64,000 nucleotides of DNA from Cereibacter_A sp052244495 (GTDB lineage Bacteria; Pseudomonadota; Alphaproteobacteria; Rhodobacterales; Rhodobacteraceae), in the NCBI GenBank assembly GCA_052244495.1, contig JBQPXH010000001.1. The stretch is one strand, 5' to 3'. Positions 33,673 through 43,235 of this stretch are shown in pieces (positions within the stretch are counted from its first letter, which is position 1; every line of letters begins with the position of its first letter). Below the pieces are notes generated by a model that had not been told where the DNA came from, did no database searches, and worked only from the letters and a program-made list of their open reading frames with translations. A program made the position numbers and the translations under genes.

Positions 33673-34350
33673 TCAGTGTCCGGCCCTCAGCCCGAGCAGG
33701 CGTTCCGCCCGCGCGAAATCGCCCGGGTAGGTCACCTTGAGATTGTCCTCGTCTCCCTCGACGATCGCCACCTCCAGTCCCGCCGCACGCGCAACTTCCA
33801 CATCGTCGGCGGCTCCTCCGGGATGCGCCCGGTGGGCGGCAAGGATGGCCTGGAAGCGGAAGGCCTGCGGGGTCTGGGCGCGAAAGAGACCGGCACGGTC
33901 CTGCGTGCCGACGACCCGGCCGGCTTCCCCGCGCCAGAGGGCGTCGCTGACCGGGACGGCAGGCGCCGCGCCCGGCACGGCGTCGAGGGCCGCGATCATC
34001 CGCGCGATGAGGTCGGCCGACACCAGCGGTCGCGCGCCGTCATGGATCAGCACCCGTTCGACGCCCGCAGCCGTCAGGGCTTCGAGCGCATTGCGCACCG
34101 ACGCATCCCGAGTGGCTCCGCCCTCCACAAGCTGCAGACTGCCATCGGAGGCACCCTCGAGCGCCTCTGCGCGATCCCGGTCGTCGGGATGGATCACCAG
34201 AAGCGTCCTCGCGACACCGGGGGCGCGGCGGAAGGCTGCAAGCGCATGGGCGACGACGGGTTGCCCCGCGAGCGGCTGCCACTGCTTCGGAAGGTCTCCT
34301 CCCGCCCTTGTGCCGCGCCCTGCGGCAACGATGATTGCGGCTGTCGTCAT
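33673..34350 (-). CDS. ispD: 2-C-methyl-D-erythritol 4-phosphate cytidylyltransferase
   Basis: 225 residues, GT-A nucleotidyltransferase fold. The CTP-binding loop IIVAAGRGTRAGGDLPKQW is near residue 6, with LIHDGARPLV near 98 and the C-terminal TYPGDFARAERLL. It makes CDP-methylerythritol in the MEP pathway. Together with ispF it supports carotenoid, quinone and, if the host is phototrophic, bacteriochlorophyll tail synthesis. It is divergent from dusB across a 214-base region. Confidence 0.94.
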   Translation of the reverse strand: MTTAAIIVAAGRGTRAGGDLPKQWQPLAGQPVVAHALAAFRRAPGVARTLLVIHPDDRDRAEALEGASDGSLQLVEGGATRDASVRNALEALTAAGVERVLIHDGARPLVSADLIARMIAALDAVPGAAPAVPVSDALWRGEAGRVVGTQDRAGLFRAQTPQAFRFQAILAAHRAHPGGAADDVEVARAAGLEVAIVEGDEDNLKVTYPGDFARAERLLGLRAGH

Positions 34351-34497
34351 GGCCTCGTCATTCCTTTGCCCGAAGCTCTAGGCGATGGCGCGGCGAGAGA
34401 CAATCGACCCTCCTGTCGCGGCCCGGCTACGGAGCGTCAGCGGTTTGAGCACGGCCGCCTAAAATTCATGCAAAGCACGATTTTCCGGCAAAGTTGT

Positions 34498-34513
34498 GAC
34501 AAGCCGAATTGTC
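34498..34513. promoter_or_regulatory. inverted repeat in the dusB-ntrBC promoter region
   Basis: GACAA-N6-TTGTC lies 52-67 bases before the dusB start in the 214-base gap divergent to ispD. Its position suits control of the dusB-ntrBC operon, but no known regulator consensus is matched. Confidence 0.35.
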
Positions 34514-34564
34514 TTCCGGACCGGCTGGCCGTAACTGAGGGCTGACGCACAAGGAATAGGCACT

Positions 34565-35545
34565 TTGGCTCTTCGCATCGCTCAGCTTCCGGTGGATCCG
34601 CCGGTGCTCCTCGCGCCGATGGCGGGAATTACCGACCTGCCGTTCCGCCGGCTCGCCGTGCGCTTCGGCGCAGGCCTCGTTGTCTCGGAGATGGTGGCGA
34701 GTCGCGAGATGCTCTGCGCCCGCGCCGAGGCGCGTGCCCGGGCCGAGATCGGCGCCGGCGAGGGCAGGACCGCGGTCCAGCTCGCAGGCTGCGATCCGCA
34801 CTGGATGGCCGAGGCCGCCCGTCTGGTCGAGGCGCAGGGCGCCCGGATCATCGACATCAACATGGGCTGCCCGTCGAAGCGCGTGACCAACGGCTGGTCT
34901 GGCTCCGCCCTCATGCGCGAACCTGACCGGGCGCTTTCGCTCGTCGAGGCGGTGGTGGGTGCCGTCTCGGTGCCCGTCACGCTCAAGATGCGCCTCGGCT
35001 GGGACGATGGCTCGCTGAACGCACCCGAGATCGCGCGGCGTGCCGAGGGGGCAGGGGTGGCGATGATCACCATCCACGGCCGCACCCGCTGCCAGTTCTA
35101 CACCGGCCACGCCGACTGGCACGCGATCCGGCCGGTCGTCCAATCGGTGTCGGTGCCCGTGGTGGCCAATGGCGACATCACCTCGGACGAAACGGCCCGG
35201 ACCGCCCTTGCGGCCTCGGGGGCCGCGGGGGTCATGATCGGCCGCGGCGCGCAGGGCAGGCCGTGGCTGCCCGGACAGATCGGCGCCGCGCTCGCGGGCC
35301 GGCCCGTGCCACGGGCGCCCGCAGCGGGGGATCTGGCCGATCTGGTCATCGGCCATTACGAGGAGATCCTGTCGTTCTACGGCCGCGATCTCGGCCTGCG
35401 CGTCGCGCGCAAGCATCTCAACTGGTACCTCGAGGCCGCGGATCTCGCCGCGCATCGCGTCCCCGTCGTTACGGGGACCGACCCGGCGCAGGTCATCCGC
35501 AGGCTCAGGGAAGCCTTCGCGGAGCAGGAAAGGGTCGCCGCATGA
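34565..35545 (+). CDS. dusB: tRNA-dihydrouridine synthase (NifR3/DusB)
   Basis: 326 residues, an FMN TIM-barrel enzyme reducing uridine in tRNA D-loops. Motifs are LLAPMAGITDLPFRRL near residue 17, the catalytic Cys in INMGCPSKRV near 100, ITIHGRTRCQFYTG, and VVANGDI/GVMIGRGAQGRPWL. The gene begins with TTG behind AAGGA. It was originally named nifR3 in Rhodobacter because it precedes ntrBC in the operon; its role there is mainly positional. The stop overlaps ntrB (ATGA). Confidence 0.94.
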   Translation: MALRIAQLPVDPPVLLAPMAGITDLPFRRLAVRFGAGLVVSEMVASREMLCARAEARARAEIGAGEGRTAVQLAGCDPHWMAEAARLVEAQGARIIDINMGCPSKRVTNGWSGSALMREPDRALSLVEAVVGAVSVPVTLKMRLGWDDGSLNAPEIARRAEGAGVAMITIHGRTRCQFYTGHADWHAIRPVVQSVSVPVVANGDITSDETARTALAASGAAGVMIGRGAQGRPWLPGQIGAALAGRPVPRAPAAGDLADLVIGHYEEILSFYGRDLGLRVARKHLNWYLEAADLAAHRVPVVTGTDPAQVIRRLREAFAEQERVAA

Positions 35546-36648
35546 GTTTCCGTTCGCCCTATCCCGTTCCGGGCGTGATCTGGGCCAGCCTGCCGGTGCC
35601 GGCAGTGCTCATCAATCCGCAGGGCTGCATCGTCGAATCGAACCCGGCGGCGGAGTCCTTCCTCAACGCCTCGTCGCGCAGCCTGAAGGGGCAGCCCGCC
35701 TTCGACCGGCTCCTCATCGACGCACCCGTCGAGGAGGCACTGGCGCGGGCGCGGACGAACCAGTCTCCCATCTTCATCAACGACGTGGACGTCACCTCCG
35801 GCGAGCGTCCGCCGGTGCAGTGCAACATCCAGATCGCGCCGTTGCACGACAATGCCGAGATCGTCATGCTGCTGATCTCGCCGCGCGAGATCGCGGACCG
35901 GCTGGGGCGGGCGACGGCGGCGAAGTCGGCGGCGAAATCCGCCATCGGCATGGCCGAGATGCTGGCCCATGAGATCAAGAACCCGCTGGCCGGCATCTCG
36001 GGCGCGGCGCAGCTCATCGCCATGAACCTCTCGCCGGAGGATCGCGAACTGGCCGATCTGATCGTTGAGGAGACGCGCCGTATCGTGAAACTGCTGGAGC
36101 AGGTGGAGCAGTTCGGCAACCTGCGCCCGCCCGAGCGGCGGCCGGTGAACATCCACGACGCGCTCGATCGGGCGCGCAAGTCGGCGGCGGTGGGCTTTGC
36201 GGCCAAGATGCGGATCACCGAGGAATACGACCCCTCGCTGCCGGCCACCTATGCCGATCCCGACCAGCTGATGCAGGTCTTCCTGAACCTGATCAAGAAC
36301 GCCTCCGAGGCCGCGGGCCCGCAGGGCGGGCGGATCCGGCTGCGCACCTTCTACGACATCTCGCTCCGCCTGCGGCGCAGCGACGGCTCGGGTGGTGCGC
36401 TGCCGCTGCAGGTCGAGATCATCGACGACGGTCCGGGCATCGCGCCCGACATCGCCAAGGAGATCTTCGAGCCCTTCGTCTCGGGGCGCGAGAACGGCAC
36501 GGGCCTTGGCCTCGCGCTGGTCAGCAAGATCATATCGGACCACGGCGGATGGATTTCCGTCGACTCGGCGCCCGGACGCACGGTGTTCCGGGTCTCGCTG
36601 CCGGTGGCGCCCCGGGAAGCGGCGCTCAATGACATGGAGGTGAAGTGA
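35542..36648 (+). CDS. ntrB: nitrogen regulation sensor kinase NtrB
   Basis: 368 residues, soluble, no membrane helices. A PAS domain (about 10-125) is followed by the HisKA dimerisation helix with phospho-accepting His143 in MLAHEIKNPLAG and an HATPase domain with LIKNASEAA, IDDGPGIA and NGTGLGLALV. NtrB phosphorylates NtrC under nitrogen limitation and dephosphorylates it when GlnB signals sufficiency. The start overlaps dusB and the stop overlaps ntrC (TGATG), so all three are coupled in one operon, as in Rhodobacter capsulatus (established). Confidence 0.95.
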   Translation: MSFRSPYPVPGVIWASLPVPAVLINPQGCIVESNPAAESFLNASSRSLKGQPAFDRLLIDAPVEEALARARTNQSPIFINDVDVTSGERPPVQCNIQIAPLHDNAEIVMLLISPREIADRLGRATAAKSAAKSAIGMAEMLAHEIKNPLAGISGAAQLIAMNLSPEDRELADLIVEETRRIVKLLEQVEQFGNLRPPERRPVNIHDALDRARKSAAVGFAAKMRITEEYDPSLPATYADPDQLMQVFLNLIKNASEAAGPQGGRIRLRTFYDISLRLRRSDGSGGALPLQVEIIDDGPGIAPDIAKEIFEPFVSGRENGTGLGLALVSKIISDHGGWISVDSAPGRTVFRVSLPVAPREAALNDMEVK

Positions 36649-38015
36649 TGGACGGCACTGTTCTCGTTGCGGACGACGATCGCACGATCCGCACGGTGCT
36701 GACGCAGGCCCTGACGCGGGCGGGATGCAAGGTGCACGCGACCTCCAGCCTGATGACCCTGATGCGCTGGGTCGAGGAGGGCAAGGGCGACCTCGTGATC
36801 TCGGATGTGGTCATGCCCGATGGCAACGGACTCGAGGCGCTGCCGCGGATCTCGAAGCTGCGCCCGGGACTACCGGTCATCGTGATCTCGGCGCAGAACA
36901 CCATCATGACGGCCATCCAGGCGGCCGAGGCCGAGGCCTACGACTACCTGCCCAAGCCCTTCGACCTGCCCGACCTGATGAAGCGGTCGGCCCGCGCGCT
37001 CGACATGAAGCGCCGCGCGCCGGTGAACAAGGCCGCCCCCCCGCGCGAGGGTGGCGACGACCTGCCGCTCGTGGGCCGGACGCAGGCGATGCAGGCGCTC
37101 TACCGCCTCGTCGCGCGGGTGATGAACACGGACCTTCCGGTGCTGATCACCGGCGAGTCGGGCACCGGCAAGTCGCTGATTGCCCGCGCGATCCATGATT
37201 TCTCTGACCGGCGCACGCTTCCCTTCGTGGTGGCGCAGGCGGCCGACCTGCAGGGCGTCGAGGGGCCGGCCACGCTGCTCGCCCGCGCCAAGGGCGGCAG
37301 CCTCGTCTTCGACGAGGTGGCCGATTATGACGAGGAGACTCAGGCCCGCATCGTGCGTATGCTCGACATGATGGGCGACAACGCGCCCCGGATCATGTCC
37401 ACGAGTCAGGTGGATCTCGCCTCGCGACTGGAGACCGGCGCCTTCCGCCAGGATCTCTACTACCGGCTTGGCGGCGTCACCCTGCACGTCCCCGCGCTGC
37501 GCGAGCGGGTGGACGACATCCCGCTGCTGGCCGATCACTTCCTCGCCCGCGGCGAGCGCGACCTCGGCTCCACCCGCAGGCTCTCGAACGATGCGCGCGA
37601 ACTGGTGCGTGCCTACAGCTGGCCCGGCAACGTCCGTCAGCTCGAGAACACGCTGCGGCGGCTGATGGTCACCTCGGCCGAAGCCGAGATCACCCGGTCC
37701 GAGGTCGAGGCCGTGCTCGGAAACCAGCCCGCCATGGAACCCCTGAAGGGCGGCGGCGAGGGCGAGAAGCTGTCGTCCTCGGTCGCGCGACACCTGCGGC
37801 GCTACTTCGACCTGCACGGCGGCGCGCTGCCGCCTCCGGGCGTCTACCAGCGCATCCTCCGCGAGGTGGAAGCCCCGCTGATCGAGATCGCGCTGGACGC
37901 CACCGCCGGAAACCAGGCGAAATGTGCCGATCTGCTCGGGATCAACCGCAATACCTTGCGCAAGAAGATCACCGATCTCGATATTCGCGTGACACGCCGC
38001 CGCAAGCTGATGTAA
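36648..38015 (+). CDS. ntrC: nitrogen regulator NtrC, sigma-54-independent type
   Basis: 455 residues. The receiver domain has phospho-acceptor Asp53 (LVISDVVMPDGNG) and Lys103. An AAA+ domain has Walker A GESGTGKS (169-176) and Walker B SLVFDEVAD (218-226). A Fis-type helix-turn-helix is at the C terminus (NQAKCADLLGINRNTLRKK). The region around residues 200-215 that should hold ELFGHxxGAFTGA is collapsed to LQGVEGPATLLARA, so the sigma-54 contact loop is missing. This matches Rhodobacter capsulatus NtrC, which activates housekeeping RNA polymerase (established). The ATG at 36648 has a GGAGG site seven bases away. Confidence 0.96.
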   Translation: MDGTVLVADDDRTIRTVLTQALTRAGCKVHATSSLMTLMRWVEEGKGDLVISDVVMPDGNGLEALPRISKLRPGLPVIVISAQNTIMTAIQAAEAEAYDYLPKPFDLPDLMKRSARALDMKRRAPVNKAAPPREGGDDLPLVGRTQAMQALYRLVARVMNTDLPVLITGESGTGKSLIARAIHDFSDRRTLPFVVAQAADLQGVEGPATLLARAKGGSLVFDEVADYDEETQARIVRMLDMMGDNAPRIMSTSQVDLASRLETGAFRQDLYYRLGGVTLHVPALRERVDDIPLLADHFLARGERDLGSTRRLSNDARELVRAYSWPGNVRQLENTLRRLMVTSAEAEITRSEVEAVLGNQPAMEPLKGGGEGEKLSSSVARHLRRYFDLHGGALPPPGVYQRILREVEAPLIEIALDATAGNQAKCADLLGINRNTLRKKITDLDIRVTRRRKLM

Positions 38016-38114
38016 AACGGCAACAGGCGGCGTTGCACATGGACATGACTCCGGTCGGCGCCTGAACAGGGGAGGGCAGCTTAACTGCCCCCCGAGAGGC
38101 GGGACAGGGCATCC

Positions 38115-40376
38115 GTGCGGACTGCTGCGCGCAGCAACACCTGGATCAAGTTTTCGCGGTTGCTCAGGCAGCGGCGCGTGCAGAACGCAATGGCCTTCGG
38201 CCTTGTCATGCTGGGGCCGGTCCTCGTTCTGGCGACCTTCCTTGCACTCGGGCCGATGAACCAGGGGGCGAACTCGCCCTCGCTGCGCTTCGTGCTGCTT
38301 GGCGATCTCGTCTACGTCCTCGTCGTGGCGGCGCTGGTCATCGCCCGCATCGCCCGCATGATCTCGGACCGGCGGATCCAGTCGGCGGGTTCGCGGCTGC
38401 ACCTCAGGCTCGTCGGCACCTTTGCCGTTCTCGCTCTCGTGCCGACCGTCCTCGTCGCGGTCTTCGCGATGCTCACCGTCAACGTGGGCCTCGAGGGCTG
38501 GTTCTCGGAGCGCGTGCGGCAGGTGGTGGGGGCCTCGCTCGAGGCGGCCGAGGCCTATCAGGAAGAGCACCGCCACGACCTGATCGAGGATGCCGAGGCG
38601 CTGGCGGCCTATCTGAACGTCGCCAAGCAGTCGACCTTCTTCCTGCGCGACGACCAGTTGCGCCCGCTGCTGACTCAAGGACAGGAGAAGATCCAGCGCG
38701 GCCTGCGCGAAGCCTTCCTGATCGATGGCGGTGGCGAGCTGAAGACCCGCGGCGAGCGCAGCTATCTCTTCGACTTCGAGCAGCCCTCGGCTGCGGACAT
38801 GGAGCGCGCCAGGGCCGGGGAGACGGTGCTGATCCAGGACTGGAGCAACAACGAGTTCCGCGCGCTCGTCCATCTTGACGCCTTCCCCGACCGGTTCCTC
38901 TACGTCTCGCGCACGGTGGACGGCTCGATCCTGAGCCTGCTCGACGACACGCGCCAGACGGTCGCGCTCTACCACCAGCTCGAGGCCGAGCGGGGCCGGA
39001 TGCTGTTCGAATTCGGGCTGCTCTACCTCGGCTTTGCGCTGATTCTGATCCTCGCCGCCGTCTGGCTCGGCCTCTGGTTTGCCGAGCGGCTCTCGCGGCC
39101 GGTGGGGCGGCTCGCGGGGGCGGCGCAGCGGGTGGGGGCAGGGGATCTCGACGTGCAGGTGCCCGAGGAGGAGGGCGACGACGAGATCGCCATGCTCGGC
39201 CGGCTCTTCAACCAGATGACCCGGCAGCTCAAGGGCCAGCGCGATGCGCTGATGGACAACAACCGCCAGATCGAGCGGCGGCGGCGGCTCTTCGATTCCG
39301 TCCTCTCCTCGGTGACGGCGGGTGTGATCGGCCTCGACGCGGTGGGGCAGGTGGATTTCATCAACCGCGCCGCCGAGCGGCTGCTGGAACTGCCCGAGGC
39401 GGGGAACATGCCCCTCTCGGTCGCGGTCCCGGAATTCGCCGCGCTCTTCGAGCGGTTGCGCGGGACCGGGACGGCGGTGCAGGAGGAAATCCGCCTGATC
39501 CGCAAGGGCCGGATGGAGAGCCTCCTCGTCCGAATGAGCCCGCGTCGCAACGACAGCGGGCGGCTCGAGGGCTACGTGGTGGCCTTCGACGACGTGACCG
39601 ACCTCGTCTCGGCCCAGCGCATGGCCGCCTGGGGGGATGTGGCCCGGCGCATCGCGCACGAGATCAAGAACCCGCTGACGCCCATCCAGCTTTCGGCGGA
39701 ACGCATCAAGCGCAAGTTCCGCCCGCTGGTGGGCGAGCAGGCGGCCGATCTCGACCAGTATTCCGACGTGATCATCCGCCAGACGAACGACCTCCGCCGC
39801 ATCGTGGACGAGTTCTCGAAATTCGCCCGGATGCCGGAACCCGACCGGCGCGAGGCGGATCTGGTGAAGCTGCTGCGCGAGACGGTCCTCCTGCAGGAGG
39901 CGGGACAGCCCGACGTGCGCATCAACGCCGACCTGCCCGCCGAGCCATGGCCCATCGAGATCGACACGACCATGATCGGGCAGGCGCTGACCAACCTGAT
40001 GAAGAACGCGGGCGAGGCGATCGAGGCCCGGGCGGAGAGCGTCAAAGGCCCCTGGCAGCCCGAGATCAGCGTTTCGCTGCAGGTGGACGAGGAGCAGGCC
40101 CTGATCCGCATCGCGGACAACGGCACCGGCCTGCCGCCTGACCGGACGCGGCTCTTTGAACCCTATGTCACCACGCGCGAGAAGGGGACGGGCCTAGGCC
40201 TGCCCATCGTCAAGAAGATCATCGAGGAACACGGCGGCATCCTGACCCTGACCGATGCCGAACCTTTCTCCGAGGACGGCCATCGCGGGGCCATGGCCGA
40301 GATCCGGCTGCCCCGCATCCTGCGCAGCCGGTCCCGGGCGGCGAAGACCAGCGAGGCGAGACTGGAGGAGACATGA
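38115..40376 (+). CDS. ntrY: membrane sensor kinase NtrY
   Basis: 753 residues, starting with GTG. Transmembrane helices lie near 30-48, 60-78 and 98-120, and another near 300-320 closes a periplasmic sensor region. HAMP (about 320-375), PAS (about 390-490), HisKA with His515 in RRIAHEIKNPLTP and HATPase with NLMKNAGEAIEAR and GTGLGLPIV follow. It partners NtrX in nitrogen, redox or envelope control in alphaproteobacteria. A 99-base gap with a small GGGCAG/CTGCCC hairpin separates it from ntrC. The stop overlaps ntrX. Confidence 0.94.
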   Translation: MRTAARSNTWIKFSRLLRQRRVQNAMAFGLVMLGPVLVLATFLALGPMNQGANSPSLRFVLLGDLVYVLVVAALVIARIARMISDRRIQSAGSRLHLRLVGTFAVLALVPTVLVAVFAMLTVNVGLEGWFSERVRQVVGASLEAAEAYQEEHRHDLIEDAEALAAYLNVAKQSTFFLRDDQLRPLLTQGQEKIQRGLREAFLIDGGGELKTRGERSYLFDFEQPSAADMERARAGETVLIQDWSNNEFRALVHLDAFPDRFLYVSRTVDGSILSLLDDTRQTVALYHQLEAERGRMLFEFGLLYLGFALILILAAVWLGLWFAERLSRPVGRLAGAAQRVGAGDLDVQVPEEEGDDEIAMLGRLFNQMTRQLKGQRDALMDNNRQIERRRRLFDSVLSSVTAGVIGLDAVGQVDFINRAAERLLELPEAGNMPLSVAVPEFAALFERLRGTGTAVQEEIRLIRKGRMESLLVRMSPRRNDSGRLEGYVVAFDDVTDLVSAQRMAAWGDVARRIAHEIKNPLTPIQLSAERIKRKFRPLVGEQAADLDQYSDVIIRQTNDLRRIVDEFSKFARMPEPDRREADLVKLLRETVLLQEAGQPDVRINADLPAEPWPIEIDTTMIGQALTNLMKNAGEAIEARAESVKGPWQPEISVSLQVDEEQALIRIADNGTGLPPDRTRLFEPYVTTREKGTGLGLPIVKKIIEEHGGILTLTDAEPFSEDGHRGAMAEIRLPRILRSRSRAAKTSEARLEET

Positions 40377-41803
40377 GCAGCATTCTGATCGTCGACGACG
40401 AACGCGACATCCGCGAACTGATCGGGGACATCCTGCGCGACGAGGGCTTCCAGATCCGCCTCGCCGCGAATTCAGACGAGTGCATGGCGGCGGTGAATGC
40501 CGAGCCTCCCGCGCTGATGATCCTCGACATCTGGCTCAAGGACAGCCGGATGGACGGGATCGACATCCTGAAGCGCACGAAGCGCGACAATCCCGACGTG
40601 CCGGTCGTGATCATCTCGGGCCACGGCAACATCGAGATCGCGGTGGCGGCCATCAAGCAGGGCGCCTACGACTTCATCGAGAAGCCGTTCAACATCGACC
40701 AGCTCATGGTGGTGGTCCACCGCGCGATGGAGACGGCCCGCCTGCGGCGGGAGAACAGCGAGCTGCGCCGCCGCGACGTCTCGGCGGCCGAGATGCTGGG
40801 CGGATCGACCGCCTTCCGGCTGCTGAAGGCGCAGCTCGACAAGGTCACCAAGTCGAACGGACGCGTGATGCTCTCGGGCGCGGCCGGCGCGGGCAAGGAG
40901 CTTGCTGCCCGGTTCATCCATACCAACTCGAACCGGTCGGGGGCGCCGTTCATCTCGGTCTCGTCGGCCACGATCGAGCCCGACCGGATGGAGGAGGTCC
41001 TCTTCGGCCGCGAGACGCCCGACCGGGGGATCGAGCAGGGGCTGCTCGAACAGGCGCATGGCGGCATCGTCTATTTCGACGAGGTGGCCGACATGCCGCT
41101 CGGCACGCAGTCGAAGATCCTGCGCGTGCTGACCGAACAGCAGTTCACCCGCCAGGGCGGGACGGACAAGGTGCGGGTGGACCTTCGGGTGATCTCGTCC
41201 ACGACGCGGGACCTGCGCGCCGAGATCGCCGCCGGCCGCTTCCGGCAGGAACTCTACGACCGGCTCAACGTGGTGCCGATCGAGGTTCCGGCGCTGGCGG
41301 ACCGGCGGGAGGACATCCCGATGCTGGCGAAGCACTTCATCGAGATGTTCCACCGCAGCCAGGGCCTTCCGCTGCGCAGCCTCACCTCCGAGGCCGAGGC
41401 GATGCTGCAGACGATGCCGTGGCCGGGCAACGTCCGCCAACTGCGCAACGTGATCGAGCGGGTGCTGATCCTGGGCGACGGTTCGGGCCCGATCGAGGCG
41501 CGCGAACTGCCGGGAAACGAGTCCACCGGCGACGAGGGGCGGCTGGTCCTCGGCGGGGCGCTCGCGACCCTGCCGCTGCGCGAGGCGCGGGAACTTTTCG
41601 AGCGCGAGTATCTGCTCACGCAGATCAACCGTTTCGGCGGCAACATCAGCCGCACCGCCGCCTTCGTGGGAATGGAACGCTCGGCGCTGCACCGGAAGCT
41701 CAAGTCGCTGGGCGTGGTGACGAATGCCAAGGGCGGCAGCCGCCTTGCCCGGATAGAGGACGATTTCGAGGACGAGGACGAGCCCGTGGGGGCGCCGGAT
41801 TGA
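40373..41803 (+). CDS. ntrX: response regulator NtrX lacking the GAFTGA loop
   Basis: 476 residues. The receiver has Asp52 (LMILDIWLKDSRMDG) and Lys105. The AAA+ domain has a Walker A relaxed to SGAAGAGKE (168-176) and Walker B GIVYFDEVAD (231-240). LFGRE (210-214) is followed directly by TPDRGIEQGLLEQ, so GAFTGA is absent and sigma-54 remodelling is not expected. A Fis-type HTH ends the protein. It overlaps ntrY by four bases and likely co-transcribes with trkA. NtrX elsewhere controls respiratory and cell-cycle genes. Confidence 0.95.
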   Translation: MSSILIVDDERDIRELIGDILRDEGFQIRLAANSDECMAAVNAEPPALMILDIWLKDSRMDGIDILKRTKRDNPDVPVVIISGHGNIEIAVAAIKQGAYDFIEKPFNIDQLMVVVHRAMETARLRRENSELRRRDVSAAEMLGGSTAFRLLKAQLDKVTKSNGRVMLSGAAGAGKELAARFIHTNSNRSGAPFISVSSATIEPDRMEEVLFGRETPDRGIEQGLLEQAHGGIVYFDEVADMPLGTQSKILRVLTEQQFTRQGGTDKVRVDLRVISSTTRDLRAEIAAGRFRQELYDRLNVVPIEVPALADRREDIPMLAKHFIEMFHRSQGLPLRSLTSEAEAMLQTMPWPGNVRQLRNVIERVLILGDGSGPIEARELPGNESTGDEGRLVLGGALATLPLREARELFEREYLLTQINRFGGNISRTAAFVGMERSALHRKLKSLGVVTNAKGGSRLARIEDDFEDEDEPVGAPD

Positions 41804-41857
41804 CCATGGCGGGCCGTTCTGCCAAGCAGAAGGGCCTGACAGTTCGGAGGCCGTGAC

Positions 41858-43234
41858 ATGAAGGTGATCATCTGCGGCGGCGGCCAGGTCGGCTGGCAGA
41901 TCGCGCGTCACCTCTCGGGCGAGCGCAACGACGTCACCGTCGTCGACATGAACGCCGACCTCGTGCGGCGCGCGACCGACACGCTCGACGTGCAGGGGGT
42001 CGTGGGCTTCGCCTCCTACCCGGACGTGCTGGAGAAGGCCGGCGCGCGCGATGCCGACATGATCATCGCCGCGACCCAGTCCGACGAGGTCAACATGGTC
42101 ACCTGCCAGGTGGCCCATTCGATCTTCGGCATCACCCGCAAGATCGCGCGCCTGCGGTCGCAGAGCTATCTCGACGCGATCTATTCCGACCTCTACCGCC
42201 GGGACCACCTGCCGATCGACGTGGTGATCTCGCCCGAGAAGGAGGTGGCCGAGGCCGCACTGCAACGCCTCGCGGCGCCCTCGACCTTCGACACGGAAAG
42301 CTTCATGGAGGGCAAGGCGCAGCTTCTCGGCATCGCCCTCGACGAGGACTGCCCGGTGCTGAACACGCCACTCAGGCAGCTCAACGAGCTTTTCACCAGC
42401 CTGCGCGCCCTTGTCGTGGGCGTCCGGCGCGAGGGGCGGCTCTTCGTGCCCGAGCCGGGCGACCAGCTCTTCGCGGCCGACGAGGTCTATGTCTTCGTCC
42501 ATTCCGAGGATGTGGCGCGGACACTGGACATCTTCGGCAAGGCCTCGCGCAAACAGGAGCGGATCATCGTGATCGGCGGCGGCAATGTGGGCCTCGCGGT
42601 CGCCAAGGCACTCGAGACGCGGGCCGACCGGGTCCGGGTCAAGGTGATAGAACGCAACCGCAGCAAGGCGGAAACCGCCGCCGACGGGCTCGAGCGGACC
42701 ATCGTGCTCAACGGCGACGGGCTCGACATGGACCTGCTGATGGAGGCCAACGTCGACCGCGCCGATGCGGTGCTGGCGGTGACGGACGACGACAAGACCA
42801 ACATCCTCGCCGCCGTGCGCGCCAAGCAGGCGGGCTGCCCGATGGCGATCGTGCTCGTGAACGATCCGACGCTGCTGCCGATCATGCAGGCGCTCGACAT
42901 CGACGCCTACATCAACCCCCGCGCCACCACCGTCTCCTCGATCCTGCGCCACGTCCGCCACGGTCGCGTGCGGGCGATCTATTCCATCGGGGACGCCGAG
43001 GCCGAGGTGATCGAGGCGCAGGTCCTGTCGACCTCGCCGCTGGCCGGGCGCCACATCCGCGACATCGACTTCCCCGAGGGCGTTCTCGTCGGCGCGGTGA
43101 TGAAGGGCGACCGGGTGCTGAAGCCCACGGGCGACCTGCGCGTGGACGACGGAGACGTGATCGCGCTCTTCTGCATGACGGCTGACGTGCCGGAGGTCGA
43201 ACGCCTCCTGCAGGTCTCGATCGACTTCTTCTGA
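41858..43234 (+). CDS. trkA: Trk potassium uptake regulatory subunit TrkA
   Basis: 458 residues, cytoplasmic NAD(H)-binding regulator of the TrkH channel. Two RCK modules each have a Rossmann loop: CGGGQVGWQIARHL near residue 4 and IGGGNVGLAVAKAL near 234, each followed by a TrkA-C domain. A GGAGG site precedes the ATG and the stop is one base before trkH. Its position right after ntrYX is a conserved arrangement in alphaproteobacteria. Confidence 0.96.
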   Translation: MKVIICGGGQVGWQIARHLSGERNDVTVVDMNADLVRRATDTLDVQGVVGFASYPDVLEKAGARDADMIIAATQSDEVNMVTCQVAHSIFGITRKIARLRSQSYLDAIYSDLYRRDHLPIDVVISPEKEVAEAALQRLAAPSTFDTESFMEGKAQLLGIALDEDCPVLNTPLRQLNELFTSLRALVVGVRREGRLFVPEPGDQLFAADEVYVFVHSEDVARTLDIFGKASRKQERIIVIGGGNVGLAVAKALETRADRVRVKVIERNRSKAETAADGLERTIVLNGDGLDMDLLMEANVDRADAVLAVTDDDKTNILAAVRAKQAGCPMAIVLVNDPTLLPIMQALDIDAYINPRATTVSSILRHVRHGRVRAIYSIGDAEAEVIEAQVLSTSPLAGRHIRDIDFPEGVLVGAVMKGDRVLKPTGDLRVDDGDVIALFCMTADVPEVERLLQVSIDFF

Positions 43235-43235
43235 C

